NCBI RefSeq assembly: GCF_000025705.1
Contig: NC_013959.1
Coordinates: forward strand, 1,045,063-1,109,062
Direction: 5' to 3'
Source: Sideroxydans lithotrophicus ES-1
GTDB lineage: Bacteria; Pseudomonadota; Gammaproteobacteria; Burkholderiales; Gallionellaceae
DNA: 64,000 nt
In this document: positions 39,333 to 48,660 of the stretch, in pieces
Position numbering within the stretch: position 1 is the first letter of the stretch
Layout of the letters: each line of letters begins with the position of its first letter
Made by a program: the position numbers and the translations under genes
The notes under the pieces: model-generated
Told to the model about the DNA's origin: nothing
Database searches by the model: none
The model's input: the letters and a program-made list of their open reading frames with translations, nothing else

Positions 39333-42110
39333 TTGATTTACGCAGATAATGAAAGGCGAATCTTGGAGAAAATTAGCAAAGTGAATGGGCCTGGCTTCAC
39401 TGACGAACTTCGCCAACGTCTTTTAACACAGGGTATTAATTCCATTACAACAGTTCAACGCATGGCAATTGAAGCAGGCGTCGCTGATTGTAAAAGTCTG
39501 GTTGTTTGTGCGCCGACATCATCTGGGAAAACTCTTGTAGGTGAAATTGCACTATTGGCTGCAATTGATTCCGGTCGCAAAGTGCTTTATCTGGTATCTC
39601 TTAAAGCACTTGCGGATCAAAAATTCGATGATTTTGGGCGACGTTACGGAAATGGTGGCCGAGATCCGCTTGCGCGGATCGCTATAGCTACTGGGGACCG
39701 CGATGACGGTGATTCAGAGCCGCAAATTCTTGTGGCTACCTACGAAAAAGCAATTGCTCTTATCCTCTCTGGGGCAATAAATCTTGCTGAAACTGCCATT
39801 ATTGCTGATGAATTGCAGATTCTAGGTGAGGACAAGCGCGGCCCTGAAATCGAAATACTCTGTGCTTTGCTGCGTCAACGAGGCGTAAAGCAATTCATAT
39901 CACTAACTGCGACGGTGTCGAATGGTGAGGATATATCAGGTTGGCTTGAATGCGACTTGGTTGAGTCAGGGCACCGCGATGTTGAGCTGGTTCAAGAAAT
40001 ATGGGCAGATGGGAAGATTTTCTCAATCCGGTTTGGTCAGGAAGAGGGGGAAGCCAAGGACCCGGGACATGCTCTTCCAACAAATACCTTAGATGCTGTC
40101 GAGCGCCTCCTATTGCAAAAACGAGGCCCGGTTCTTGTGTTTACTGAAACACGAAGGGATGCGTCTGAATTGGCGGCTCAATATGCTAGCCGGTGCACTA
40201 AGACAGTGGATGGTTATAATTTCGCGGAACAACTATCCCTTTTCTCAGAGGCGACGGAGTTTTCTGATAGGCTAAAGGATACGGCTGAAGCTAAGGTAGC
40301 ATTTCATACTGCCGATCTGACTCAGAGTGAACGTGCGGTTGTTGAACAGGGACTGATCGACGGTACCTTCAATGTTTGTTTTGCGACGCCGACGCTTGCT
40401 GCAGGTGTGAACTTCCCTTTTCAAACTGTTCTATTCGATCGAATTCATCGCCGATACATTCCTCCTCCTCCACTGCCTATTGGTAACTATCGAAATATGT
40501 CAGGTCGTGCAGGTCGTTTGGGGATGCATGAACGAGGTTACTCCGTTCTGATTCCGCGTGACCAAATCGAAGCGAAGCACGCGAATGTCTTAGTTTTGCC
40601 CGAAAATGAGCGGCTGACGTCGAAACTCATATCTCTCAGTGTTCGGAAGATTGTACTCACACTTATTGCATCTGGATCTGCCGGAAGCATCGAAGAAATT
40701 CGCGAATTCTTGGAGAACACGCTTTATTGGTATCAGATTCGTGATCGCAATCCGGCCAAGCTAGACGAATTAGTGTCGTTGGTTAAGAACTCGATTGAAT
40801 GGCTAATCACCCATGGGATGGTTACCCAGGACTCTACGCGTCTAATTGCTACCGATTTGGGTTTGGTCACATCGCGAACCGGTCTACTTCCATCCTCTGC
40901 TTATGCATTTGCGCAGGCGCTTACAAAGCACGCCAAAGACCTTGAAGCCTCCTTCGAAGATTTTGAGGTAGGTTGGATTCACGCTGTGTGTTCTAGCGAT
41001 GATTTCAAATCAACTTCAGCACAGCGCTTCTTGCCACCTGTCCGAGGAATGACTGCTAATGCATTGGGCATGTTAAGAGTCTCCAAGCTGCTCGCAGACT
41101 TGGATTCATCTCAGGATTCTGCAAGCGTTATTCAGTCTTCATTTGCGCTGTTCCAATTTATGTGCGGGCAACTGGAGCGAAGAATTAGTGCCGATTCCGG
41201 GATTTCGTCTGGGTATCTTCATCGACTGGCCGGCGATGTAGCTTGGGTCTTGGATGGTATCCATCATATTGCTGGCGTTCCAAGCGTCGGATGTCCTCAG
41301 GCGGTCATGAATAATTTGTCCATTCTTGCTCGACGTATTCGGTATGGAGTGCCACTTGAACTGGTCGACTTAATACGAATTGCGCAGCGCGCTAATGTAC
41401 CCGGATTCGGAAGGCAGCGCGCGTTGGCTTTGATGAAGGCCGGCTTGTCCACTCCCGAGGCTATTATCAATACTGACCTAAAAAGTCTTGAGAAAATTCT
41501 TCTTCATAAGGTACGTGTCGATAGTCTGGTGGATGCGTTACAAAAAGCTGAGGATCGTCCGTATGAGTTTGCGCGCAGACGTCAATCGAAGGCCGCGCGA
41601 GAGCTTGGAATAGAGGAGATGGTTGAAGATGCCTATCGTCTGTTTGGAAATGAATATGAAGATGCGATTGAAGCTCTTCTACGCCTTGAGAAGACATGGA
41701 AGATCACAAAGCTGGAAGATGGTAAACGGCAGGGAGTCCCAGATTTCATGATTCAGTTAGATAGTAAGTCGGCCGTGCTTGAGTGTAAGACGTGCACAAA
41801 AAAACCTCCCGCGATAACCAAGGATGAGGCATTTGCAGTTCTTACAAAGGCTGCAAATATCGAATCAACGACAAGGCGAGTGACCTTGGGTAAGCCTGGA
41901 TTTGATACTTTTTCAGAAGGGAAAGCTTGTGGGTCTACTGAGATAACGTTGATTCGTCATGCAGACTTTATTGATGCGATGCTGTTGTTGAGGTCTGGCT
42001 TAGTAACGGTCGATGAGGTTTATAACTGGCTTGTAGAGCCTGGAGTTGCAGAAATTGAACGGTTAGATGCCAGGAAGTCTACTCTCGCTGTACAACAGAT
42101 GAAGATGTAG
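39333..42110 (+). CDS. Ski2-like DEAD-box helicase with C-terminal PD-(D/E)XK nuclease
   Basis: 925 residues. Helicase motifs: APTSSGKT (60-67), IIADELQIL (159-162 is DELQ), SLTAT (190-194) and NYRNMSGRAGRLG (motif VI). All are of the Hel308/Ski2 type. Helix-hairpin-helix-like segments follow (NVPGFGRQRALALMKAGLST). The C terminus holds PDFMIQLDSKSAVLECKT, placing D804, E817 and K819 as a nuclease triad. The start is TTG 39333 (no ATG nearby), so the N terminus is uncertain. The SIR2 gene begins 10 bp after the stop. The helicase resembles the Hachiman HamB class in type, but the partner here is SIR2. Confidence 0.8.
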   Translation: MIYADNERRILEKISKVNGPGFTDELRQRLLTQGINSITTVQRMAIEAGVADCKSLVVCAPTSSGKTLVGEIALLAAIDSGRKVLYLVSLKALADQKFDDFGRRYGNGGRDPLARIAIATGDRDDGDSEPQILVATYEKAIALILSGAINLAETAIIADELQILGEDKRGPEIEILCALLRQRGVKQFISLTATVSNGEDISGWLECDLVESGHRDVELVQEIWADGKIFSIRFGQEEGEAKDPGHALPTNTLDAVERLLLQKRGPVLVFTETRRDASELAAQYASRCTKTVDGYNFAEQLSLFSEATEFSDRLKDTAEAKVAFHTADLTQSERAVVEQGLIDGTFNVCFATPTLAAGVNFPFQTVLFDRIHRRYIPPPPLPIGNYRNMSGRAGRLGMHERGYSVLIPRDQIEAKHANVLVLPENERLTSKLISLSVRKIVLTLIASGSAGSIEEIREFLENTLYWYQIRDRNPAKLDELVSLVKNSIEWLITHGMVTQDSTRLIATDLGLVTSRTGLLPSSAYAFAQALTKHAKDLEASFEDFEVGWIHAVCSSDDFKSTSAQRFLPPVRGMTANALGMLRVSKLLADLDSSQDSASVIQSSFALFQFMCGQLERRISADSGISSGYLHRLAGDVAWVLDGIHHIAGVPSVGCPQAVMNNLSILARRIRYGVPLELVDLIRIAQRANVPGFGRQRALALMKAGLSTPEAIINTDLKSLEKILLHKVRVDSLVDALQKAEDRPYEFARRRQSKAARELGIEEMVEDAYRLFGNEYEDAIEALLRLEKTWKITKLEDGKRQGVPDFMIQLDSKSAVLECKTCTKKPPAITKDEAFAVLTKAANIESTTRRVTLGKPGFDTFSEGKACGSTEITLIRHADFIDAMLLLRSGLVTVDEVYNWLVEPGVAEIERLDARKSTLAVQQMKM

Positions 42111-42120
42111 ATTGCACAAT

Positions 42121-43155
42121 ATGAAAAGAATTCGAGATACCGTTTATGTTGTTGGTGCGGGGTTTTCAAAAGGCTGTGGTTACCCGCTGACACGAGACTT
42201 ACTTTTTGATGTTTGGGCGCGAATAGATGATACTCATCGCGACAGCTTAAGGAAAATTATTGAGTTTCATCACCCGCATTTTCGGGAAGATAAGCAAGCG
42301 AGTTTTCCGAACATAGAGAAGTTGCTCACCGAACTTACCGTTAATATCGATCTATTTAAAAGCTCGCGCCGTTATAAAGGAAATTTCCAGAAAGAAGAGT
42401 TGATTGAGGCACGTCAAGCGCTTCTTAGTACGATTGCTTCATGGTTTCACGAGATTTACAAAGATGCGAAATTAACGCCTTGGTTAGATGAATTTGTGCA
42501 AATCGTACAAGAAGAAGAGGCGGGAATAATTACTTTCAACTGGGATTTGCTCCTGGATCAAAAAATGTTTGGCCGCGATATTACGCCGGATCAATATGGA
42601 CTTGGCAAAGAGTTACCAAAGAACGGCCCTTTTATCTTAAAACCTCATGGTTCACTTAACTGGTATACGTCTGATGAAGTGAACTCAGTTATAGAAGAGC
42701 GTCGCTTAATCTTGTTCCACGCCCGTAAATCAAACCATCAAGTAGAGGTATTCATTCCTCCAAGGGAAATCAAAACTAAGGTAAATAAGAAATACACCCC
42801 ACTTATCGTGGCCCCGTCTTACCTCAAAGACTTTAGTAAGCCAGTCTTTCGTCACATTTGGAAGCATTCAACGGAACTGTTGAGCACGGCAAAACGGATA
42901 ATTTTTCTTGGCTATTCACTACCTGATGATGATTTGCAGGCTCGATACATCCTTCGATGTGGTTTTCATAACCAAATAGAAGGAATTATCCGAAGAAATG
43001 GCCGCCTAATTCCAACTGGAAAGTCGAAGGTAGTAGTGGTCAATCCAGATTATGAGGCTGTAAAACGAATTAGGGATATCCTGAACCCAGGAGTCAGGGT
43101 AAGCCGCCCAGCTAAGACAGTAGAGCAATGGCTACGGGATACTCACAGATCATAA
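42121..43155 (+). CDS. SIR2-like NAD-binding effector protein
   Basis: 344 residues. SIR2_2-type Rossmann motifs are visible: YVVGAGFSKGCGYPLTRD at the N terminus, IITFNWDLLLD (catalytic Asn, Asp), LKPHGSLNW (catalytic His) and IIFLGYSLPDDDLQ. In defence systems such domains deplete NAD+ to abort infection. All expected active-site residues are present. ATG 42121 is preferred over the in-frame TTG at 42112. It follows the helicase-nuclease gene by 10 bp and is probably its partner effector. Confidence 0.82.
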   Translation: MKRIRDTVYVVGAGFSKGCGYPLTRDLLFDVWARIDDTHRDSLRKIIEFHHPHFREDKQASFPNIEKLLTELTVNIDLFKSSRRYKGNFQKEELIEARQALLSTIASWFHEIYKDAKLTPWLDEFVQIVQEEEAGIITFNWDLLLDQKMFGRDITPDQYGLGKELPKNGPFILKPHGSLNWYTSDEVNSVIEERRLILFHARKSNHQVEVFIPPREIKTKVNKKYTPLIVAPSYLKDFSKPVFRHIWKHSTELLSTAKRIIFLGYSLPDDDLQARYILRCGFHNQIEGIIRRNGRLIPTGKSKVVVVNPDYEAVKRIRDILNPGVRVSRPAKTVEQWLRDTHRS

Positions 43156-43160
43156 TCGGA

Positions 43161-43234
43161 CAATCTGAGCTTGCATGCCTGAGGTGGTAAAGCTGAGAGA
43201 CAGTTATTTTATTTTGGCTGGCATCTACAGATTG
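43161..43234. repeat. Imperfect long inverted repeat after the SIR2 gene
   Basis: CAATCTG at 43161-43167 pairs with CAGATTG at 43228-43234. Inside them GCATGCC (43173-43179) pairs with GGCAT (43220-43224), leaving about 40 nt of loop. No T-run follows. It could be a transcription end, an mRNA-protecting structure or a relic recombination site. It separates the helicase-SIR2 pair from the FRG gene. Confidence 0.4.
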
Positions 43235-43273
43235 CTCCGCAACTACAACTAAACATAACTAGTGAACTGAATC

Positions 43274-45133
43274 ATGGATACAAACGAAGTATTCTTCGAT
43301 GTCTACAACGACATCCGCGTTCCTCTGATATCTATTGACGTCCTAAAGCTTACTGATGGACTCAAGCAGCTAGATATTAGGAAACCCTGGAGTTACGTGG
43401 CTTTTCGAATCGACGTGCCTGACAGCAAACATGGAGCATTTCTTGACGCCATAAGAGGTCTTATTCAAAAGATTGTAATTTCCAAAGAACTGGCGAGCCT
43501 TTTCGCAACTGATCCGCTCTTGGCGAATACTGCTCCGCCCAAGATTATTGTAGCAGGGCTTGTACCGCAGTCCCGTATTCAACATTTACGTATTATGGGG
43601 AATCAACTCATATGGGAGGAGAATAGTCTGCGTCCTTTGGCGTATTCAACATTGATAAACCAATTTCTGAATATCGTGACACTGCACAAGTTATTGATTG
43701 AGCAGAAAAGGCAGGCAACCACTCAGGAGCTAGAAGCTCTAGGATTTAGCGGTGATAACGTCGAAACTGTGTCTGAGTATCCCCGCCAGTTACAGACGCA
43801 TTTGCACTTTGCTGCCGCATCTTTGGGTGCATGGCTCGGTGGAGCTATCAATGTGCAGTACTTTGCTTACTATGCTGCAATTAGGCAGATTACACATGCG
43901 CCTCTCAACGATGCATATGCGGCGAGTATTGGATATGATTCAGATATGGCATCAGCCTTGACCAAGAGTGGGATTATTGCTGCTCCGCCATCTCTTGTTT
44001 TGCCTTTAATAGAGGCTCAAGGTAGTGCTAAGGTGTTTGGCTCAATCGGCATCGACGAGACCAACACGGCCAATCCCCCAGACGACTCGTTTGATGCTTC
44101 AAAAGAAACAGATCATCCTGGATTTCTACCAGGCTTCTTGACGGACAAGCACTATCGAGCCATGTTTATTGCTCGCCGCAGCGGGCAATATGGGTTCTAT
44201 GGTGCAAAGGACGTATTCCGCGATCACTACAAACAATTCTACAGCGACTTGCAGGACTATCCAAGGGTGCGCTGCAAGCACTACTGTGTACCAATCGTAG
44301 ATGTATCCAGCGTTCAAGAGTTACAGGATCATGCTTCCAGGATTCCCCTCCATAATCCAGACGGGGTTTTCTTTCGCGGGCAGAGACAGATGTACTTACT
44401 TCAGCGTGAAGAGCGAGTTCAAGACATGCTCTTTGGCGGATCGACGAGAGCAGAACCTTCTCTTGTGACATCTGCATCACGTGATGCAAACTATGATTAT
44501 GACAAATTTCACTTTCAACTCAGGCGCTATCTTGAGCGCCGGATCAACACAGATGGAAAGAAAGGAAGCGAGTCTCTTCGCCATTTTCAGGAGTTACTCG
44601 TTGATCCGACATGCCGGTTAGACCGTGCGATTATGGCGCTAGCGCAGCATTACGGTCTCCCCACTCACGGACTTGATGTAACAACGAGTATCGACATTGC
44701 AGTCTGGTTCGCACTGAACGTTTTTGAGCGAGACTCCGTAACCGGGATTGCATCCTACAAAAGTATGAAAATAGACGACTGGCCCATGAACAAACCGAAG
44801 TGGCCTGTTGTATTTGCATGTCAATGCGTTACTGAGTCAGTTGGACAGTCCCTGCAGGACTGCGCTGAGCTTGAAGAATTCGGAATTACAGCGGCTCGTC
44901 CCCATCTACAAGAGGCACGTTTTTTTCAAGGGGGGCATAGTGACCACCAGAATCGTTTGGCCGAGACGGTCGTCTGCGTTTACCGTCTTAAGCCTGGGAT
45001 ATACGAGACTGAAGCTACCTTTGAGTCTCTGTTTCCTTCGCCCGACGAAGATCCGGCGTACAAACTCATGCTTGAATTTGCAACACACGGCGCTCCCGAG
45101 CTTCGAAAGCTAGTCAATAGGTTTCATCCTTGA
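43274..45133 (+). CDS. FRG domain protein
   Basis: 619 residues. The C-terminal part carries the FRG domain: VFFRGQRQMYLLQRE, AEPSLVTSASRDANYD, then MALAQHYGLPTHGLDVTTSI and AVWFALNVF. The N-terminal 300 residues are unrecognised, with an Ala/Gly-rich stretch (LHFAAASLGAWLGGAINVQYF). FRG domains are of unknown chemistry but recur in defence islands. ATG 43274 is 118 bp after the SIR2 gene. The MltR-like gene follows 46 bp later, so the two may act together. Confidence 0.72.
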   Translation: MDTNEVFFDVYNDIRVPLISIDVLKLTDGLKQLDIRKPWSYVAFRIDVPDSKHGAFLDAIRGLIQKIVISKELASLFATDPLLANTAPPKIIVAGLVPQSRIQHLRIMGNQLIWEENSLRPLAYSTLINQFLNIVTLHKLLIEQKRQATTQELEALGFSGDNVETVSEYPRQLQTHLHFAAASLGAWLGGAINVQYFAYYAAIRQITHAPLNDAYAASIGYDSDMASALTKSGIIAAPPSLVLPLIEAQGSAKVFGSIGIDETNTANPPDDSFDASKETDHPGFLPGFLTDKHYRAMFIARRSGQYGFYGAKDVFRDHYKQFYSDLQDYPRVRCKHYCVPIVDVSSVQELQDHASRIPLHNPDGVFFRGQRQMYLLQREERVQDMLFGGSTRAEPSLVTSASRDANYDYDKFHFQLRRYLERRINTDGKKGSESLRHFQELLVDPTCRLDRAIMALAQHYGLPTHGLDVTTSIDIAVWFALNVFERDSVTGIASYKSMKIDDWPMNKPKWPVVFACQCVTESVGQSLQDCAELEEFGITAARPHLQEARFFQGGHSDHQNRLAETVVCVYRLKPGIYETEATFESLFPSPDEDPAYKLMLEFATHGAPELRKLVNRFHP

Positions 45134-45179
45134 AACCTTAGAGTGACAAATCGCAATAAAATGGGAATCGGAGAATAAA

Positions 45180-45731
45180 GTGGCTAAGAAAAAGCAGAAA
45201 GCATTTTTGGATAGCAATTCTTGGGAGCAGTTTAGAAAGGAGTATACAAATGCTGATGATAGATCCTGTGCGCTTCTTGGTGCAGCGTATTTAGATCATT
45301 GTCTCGAAATTTTGCTCCTTCGTGCACTTGTCAAATGCGATGCGACTGACAATTTATTAGGAGAAACGAATCCACTTGGAACATTTAGCGCGAAGATAAA
45401 AATCGCTTTTTCACTAAATCTGATCCCTTTGGTGATTTTTCAAGACTTGGAAGTAATTAGAAAGATAAGGAATGCCTTTGCCCACCAGCTGAACGGATTA
45501 TCATTTTCGTGCGATCCAATTAAGTCCTTGGCAAGAGGATTGAAGTTTCCGGAAGATTACTTAGGCGATGGTCAATGGACCGTCGAGTCGGTGTTGAACG
45601 ATGATCCGCGCCAAATGTTCATCTTCAGCTGCAGTATTATTAGTTCGCTATTTGAATCCTATTATCTCGAACGCGCGGGCAATATGCAGAAAACACTCAT
45701 GTCGTTAGAGCCTACTTTTGACAACAATTAA
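45180..45731 (+). CDS. MltR-like (HEPN-type) helical protein
   Basis: 183 residues with GTG start at 45180 (SD GGAGAATAAA). The pattern DDRSCALLGAAYLDHCLEILLLRAL, GTFSAKIKIAFSLNLI and IRKIRNAFAHQL matches the MltR/mannitol-repressor family, whose R-N-x3-H end resembles the RNase-type HEPN motif R-x4-H. No mannitol genes are near. A toxin- or defence-linked role beside the FRG gene is therefore more likely than mannitol regulation; this is inference. Confidence 0.68.
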   Translation: MAKKKQKAFLDSNSWEQFRKEYTNADDRSCALLGAAYLDHCLEILLLRALVKCDATDNLLGETNPLGTFSAKIKIAFSLNLIPLVIFQDLEVIRKIRNAFAHQLNGLSFSCDPIKSLARGLKFPEDYLGDGQWTVESVLNDDPRQMFIFSCSIISSLFESYYLERAGNMQKTLMSLEPTFDNN

Positions 45732-45891
45732 GTATTTGTCTGATATCTGGTGATCTGGCATTCGCTTACGGATGGCAATATCGACATTTACTTGATGGTT
45801 TGCTACTGATCAATTGGAGCGCATGTCTAGGTTCAATATTGAGTAGTATTATCGAGTGTTGCATTAACTTCAAGGTTTCTCTATTGTTGCC

Positions 45892-47193
45892 ATGACAATC
45901 GCAGACGATCCGACGAGCATGCCTGCTACCCCGCCGCAAGAAGAGATCAAGCTCCCCTTGACTCGCGAGGCACTGTACGCACTTGTCTGGTCCGAGCCGA
46001 TGCTCAAAGTTGCCGCGAGGTTCGAGGTTTCCTCTAGCTATATGGCGAGAGTTTGTACTCGTATGAGCGTTCCCAGACCTGAGCGCGGATATTGGGCGAG
46101 ACTGGCAGTCGGTCAGACACCAATGAAAATTCCACTCCCCGAAGCTCAGCCGGGGGACGAAATGGTTTGGTCTCGGGACGGTAACAGCGTTCAGGTTCCA
46201 AGGCCGTTGCCGAAACCTCCTGTTGGTATAAAGCGTATACGGCCAATACCTTCTTTGCGTACGAACCAGCATCTACTCATCAATGGCGCAAAAGCACTTT
46301 TTGAGTCTGGGCGGCTTTCTTATGAAGGAGGATATCTAAAACCGTCCAAGAAATTGCTGGTAGACCTGGCCGTCACCAAGCCCACGCTCGACAAGGCACT
46401 GTCTTTCGCTAATCAATTCTTCTTGGCGCTCGAGGGAAATGGCCATAGAGTCGTACTTGCACCACACGGTGAACGCCTACGTCGAGAGGCAGTCGATGAG
46501 CGTGAAAACCCAGGTAAGAGCCACCATTTCAACAACCTTTGGTCGCCAGCACGCGAAACGGTAGTCTATGTTGGGACCGTGGCAATTGGTTTGACAATTA
46601 TCGAGTTATCGGAGGAAGTGGAGGTTCGCTACGTCAATGGCGACTATGTGCGGGAGAAGGATTATGTCCCGCCAAAACGCAGTAATCATCACACTTGGAC
46701 GACCAAGAAAGATCTTCCAACTGGCAGATTATGCTTACAAGCCTATTCGCCTTATCCAGTGGCCAGTTGGAAAAAACAATGGAAAGAAACGACAGCGGCC
46801 CGCAGTCTTGAAACGCAGATAAGGGGAATTGTGAAGGAACTAGAAGGTGCGGCGGTTGAAATTGCCCAGCTGGTCGAGGAAGGCATGCGCCAAGCAGAAA
46901 TTGAGCGGCAGCGCTGGAAAGCACAACAGGAGGTGTGGAGACGTAAAGAGGAAGAACGCCGAGCAGCCGAAGCACTCAAGAATAGCAAAGAAGATCTACA
47001 TCGCATTATTGATCATTGGGCGGAATCAAACCGTATAGAGCAGTTTTTTACGGAGGCGGAGATGCGCGCATCTGATTTGGAGGAAAGCGAAAGACTCAAG
47101 CTCCTTGAGCGACTCAGACTAGCTCGCGAGCTCATTGGTAGCGTCGATGCTCTCGATCATTTTCTGGTTTGGAAGTCGCCGGACGAGCGATGA
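45892..47193 (+). CDS. Uncharacterised protein with N-terminal HTH-like region and coiled coil
   Basis: 433 residues, function not recognised. The N terminus has an HTH-like segment (ALVWSEPMLKVAARFEVSSS..MARVCTRMSVPRP) followed by RGYWARLAVGQ. The centre is strand-rich. Residues about 310-375 form a highly charged coiled coil (EIERQRWKAQQEVWRRKEEE). ATG 45892 lies after 160 bp without a gene. Proteins with this N-terminal pattern are common in accessory regions. A DNA-binding role is only suggested. Confidence 0.6.
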   Translation: MTIADDPTSMPATPPQEEIKLPLTREALYALVWSEPMLKVAARFEVSSSYMARVCTRMSVPRPERGYWARLAVGQTPMKIPLPEAQPGDEMVWSRDGNSVQVPRPLPKPPVGIKRIRPIPSLRTNQHLLINGAKALFESGRLSYEGGYLKPSKKLLVDLAVTKPTLDKALSFANQFFLALEGNGHRVVLAPHGERLRREAVDERENPGKSHHFNNLWSPARETVVYVGTVAIGLTIIELSEEVEVRYVNGDYVREKDYVPPKRSNHHTWTTKKDLPTGRLCLQAYSPYPVASWKKQWKETTAARSLETQIRGIVKELEGAAVEIAQLVEEGMRQAEIERQRWKAQQEVWRRKEEERRAAEALKNSKEDLHRIIDHWAESNRIEQFFTEAEMRASDLEESERLKLLERLRLARELIGSVDALDHFLVWKSPDER

Positions 47194-47311
47194 CTGACAG
47201 GTACCAATGGCTATACTGATTTCTCTAGTCAGATTCTATTCCTCGCCATTAATTGCAAAGCCGATAAAATCAGGGCATGAAATGCAAAGCAAACTTTATA
47301 TTGGAAGCTAG

Positions 47312-48430
47312 ATGAATCCGTTCTTTAACTTTTTCAAGAATAACTGCAATATTGCTCGTAAAGAGTTAGTAATCGGTTCGCCAACAAGAACAAATGTTAT
47401 CGAAGTCGAAGCTGTGCTTAAGCATAGCGAGATTTTTGGCAACTTACTACTAAGTCGCGATGGCTTTCATGAAAGTTATGCAGCGTTTGGAGGCCCATGG
47501 CAACGAGAACGTGAGGCGGCGGCGTGGAATCTACTTGCTGGCGCCTGCGATGGATTTCAGAAAATGCTCGGTGGGAAAACAACTGAAAGGCATATCAAAC
47601 CCTGGCGAATATTTGGTTTCGTTTCGGACTCGATAGATGCCAATGGTCTTGCAAGAAAAATATGGCATGACGATCAAAGCTTCTATTTTATTGTAACCGC
47701 TGGCGCAATATTGGATCCGTATCTGACGTACATAAAGTTGGCCGCTCTATCAGACTTTCTCCCTGAAGCTCCCGCGGCCGGGAAAGTCCTAGAAGTTCCA
47801 ACTGGCGTGAATTCTGCCGTAACAATTTCGACGGATAGGCTAGCATTCGCAGGAAGGTTGGCAGTCTATTCGGGCTATGCGATTTTCTTTCATGAACTAG
47901 CGCACATTCTTCGCGGTCATGTGTTACTACATTGTTCATCTCAGTTGGGTCGAGGTATTGCGGAACGAATTGAAGCATATGCCGAGAATCCCGACCTAGA
48001 ACGACGTGCCATGGAAACTGATGCAGACTATTTTGCAGGGCAGTTTATGGCGAAAATGTTTCTAGCTCAAAAGGGCCAAAATCAAATTCTGGGCTCGAAA
48101 CCAAATGAACGTCTCTTCCGCCTCGCGATCGCAATCTTTGTGGCTTACTATACGTTTGAAGAATTATCGGGCTATCACTCTGGCATTACCCGTATCTACG
48201 TTGCTCTACATGGTTTGTTTACTTCCATCAAGGGCTCCACTAAGGACAAAGCTCGAATGATAGATAAGATCATGGTGAGCCTCATTCAATTTATGAGTAC
48301 TGCGGACTTTACGGTCAAAGACTTTAGCCTGACTGATTTCCAGAATCTGCTTCGAGACACGCAGCCAGTGATTAATGAAATGCAGGCCAAGTTTGTTGGA
48401 ATGCGTCCGTCGGAGTGGAAAGAAATTTAG
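47312..48430 (+). CDS. Predicted zinc metallopeptidase
   Basis: 372 residues. The gluzincin signature is HELAH at residues 194-198 (FFHELAHILRGH) with a downstream third ligand in METDADYFAG (E236). This HExxH..ExDAD arrangement fits M48- or ImmA-like peptidases. There is no signal peptide; a hydrophobic stretch precedes the motif (RLAVYSGYAIFF). ATG 47312 follows GGAAGCTAG. In accessory islands such enzymes often cleave a repressor or activate an effector. No partner is evident beyond the preceding coiled-coil gene. Confidence 0.65.
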   Translation: MNPFFNFFKNNCNIARKELVIGSPTRTNVIEVEAVLKHSEIFGNLLLSRDGFHESYAAFGGPWQREREAAAWNLLAGACDGFQKMLGGKTTERHIKPWRIFGFVSDSIDANGLARKIWHDDQSFYFIVTAGAILDPYLTYIKLAALSDFLPEAPAAGKVLEVPTGVNSAVTISTDRLAFAGRLAVYSGYAIFFHELAHILRGHVLLHCSSQLGRGIAERIEAYAENPDLERRAMETDADYFAGQFMAKMFLAQKGQNQILGSKPNERLFRLAIAIFVAYYTFEELSGYHSGITRIYVALHGLFTSIKGSTKDKARMIDKIMVSLIQFMSTADFTVKDFSLTDFQNLLRDTQPVINEMQAKFVGMRPSEWKEI

Positions 48431-48501
48431 ATTAATAGTTGCCCGTCAAAGCCGTCGGCTGTGTAGACTTTTGTAGGTTGCAATCTATAACTCACTTACA
48501 C

Positions 48502-48660
48502 TTAGCGAAACTTGATGTGGCCACGTCCTTCACACTTTATACACTCAACCCGAATTTGTCCGTTTCCACTGCATTTTCGACATTCAACGGTAAAGGTGAT
48601 GGTTGGATGGGCGACAGGTGCTTTGTCCGCCCCTTTTCCCGAATGCTGCCGAACCGTCAA
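48502..48660 (-). pseudogene. Short ORF or gene remnant with DnaJ-type zinc-finger repeats
   Basis: A minus-strand frame of 52 codons from TTG 48660 to TAA 48502. Its last half reads ECRKCSGNGQIRVECIKCEG then RGHIKFR, two CxxCxGxG motifs as in DnaJ zinc-finger domains. An in-frame TAG stands directly before the TTG, and no SD is visible. It is therefore probably the surviving 3' end of a gene, although a genuine 52-residue zinc protein is possible. It lies in the 548-bp gap between the metallopeptidase and the RibD-like gene and runs against all its neighbours. Confidence 0.5.

Noticed and set aside
39333-42110. Calling the helicase HamB and the locus Hachiman
   Set aside because: The partner is a SIR2 protein rather than a DUF1837/HamA protein, and the helicase has its own C-terminal nuclease; only class-level similarity is claimed.
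45180-45731. Mannitol operon repressor
   Set aside because: No mannitol transport or dehydrogenase gene is in the window; the MltR likeness is retained only as a fold-level call.
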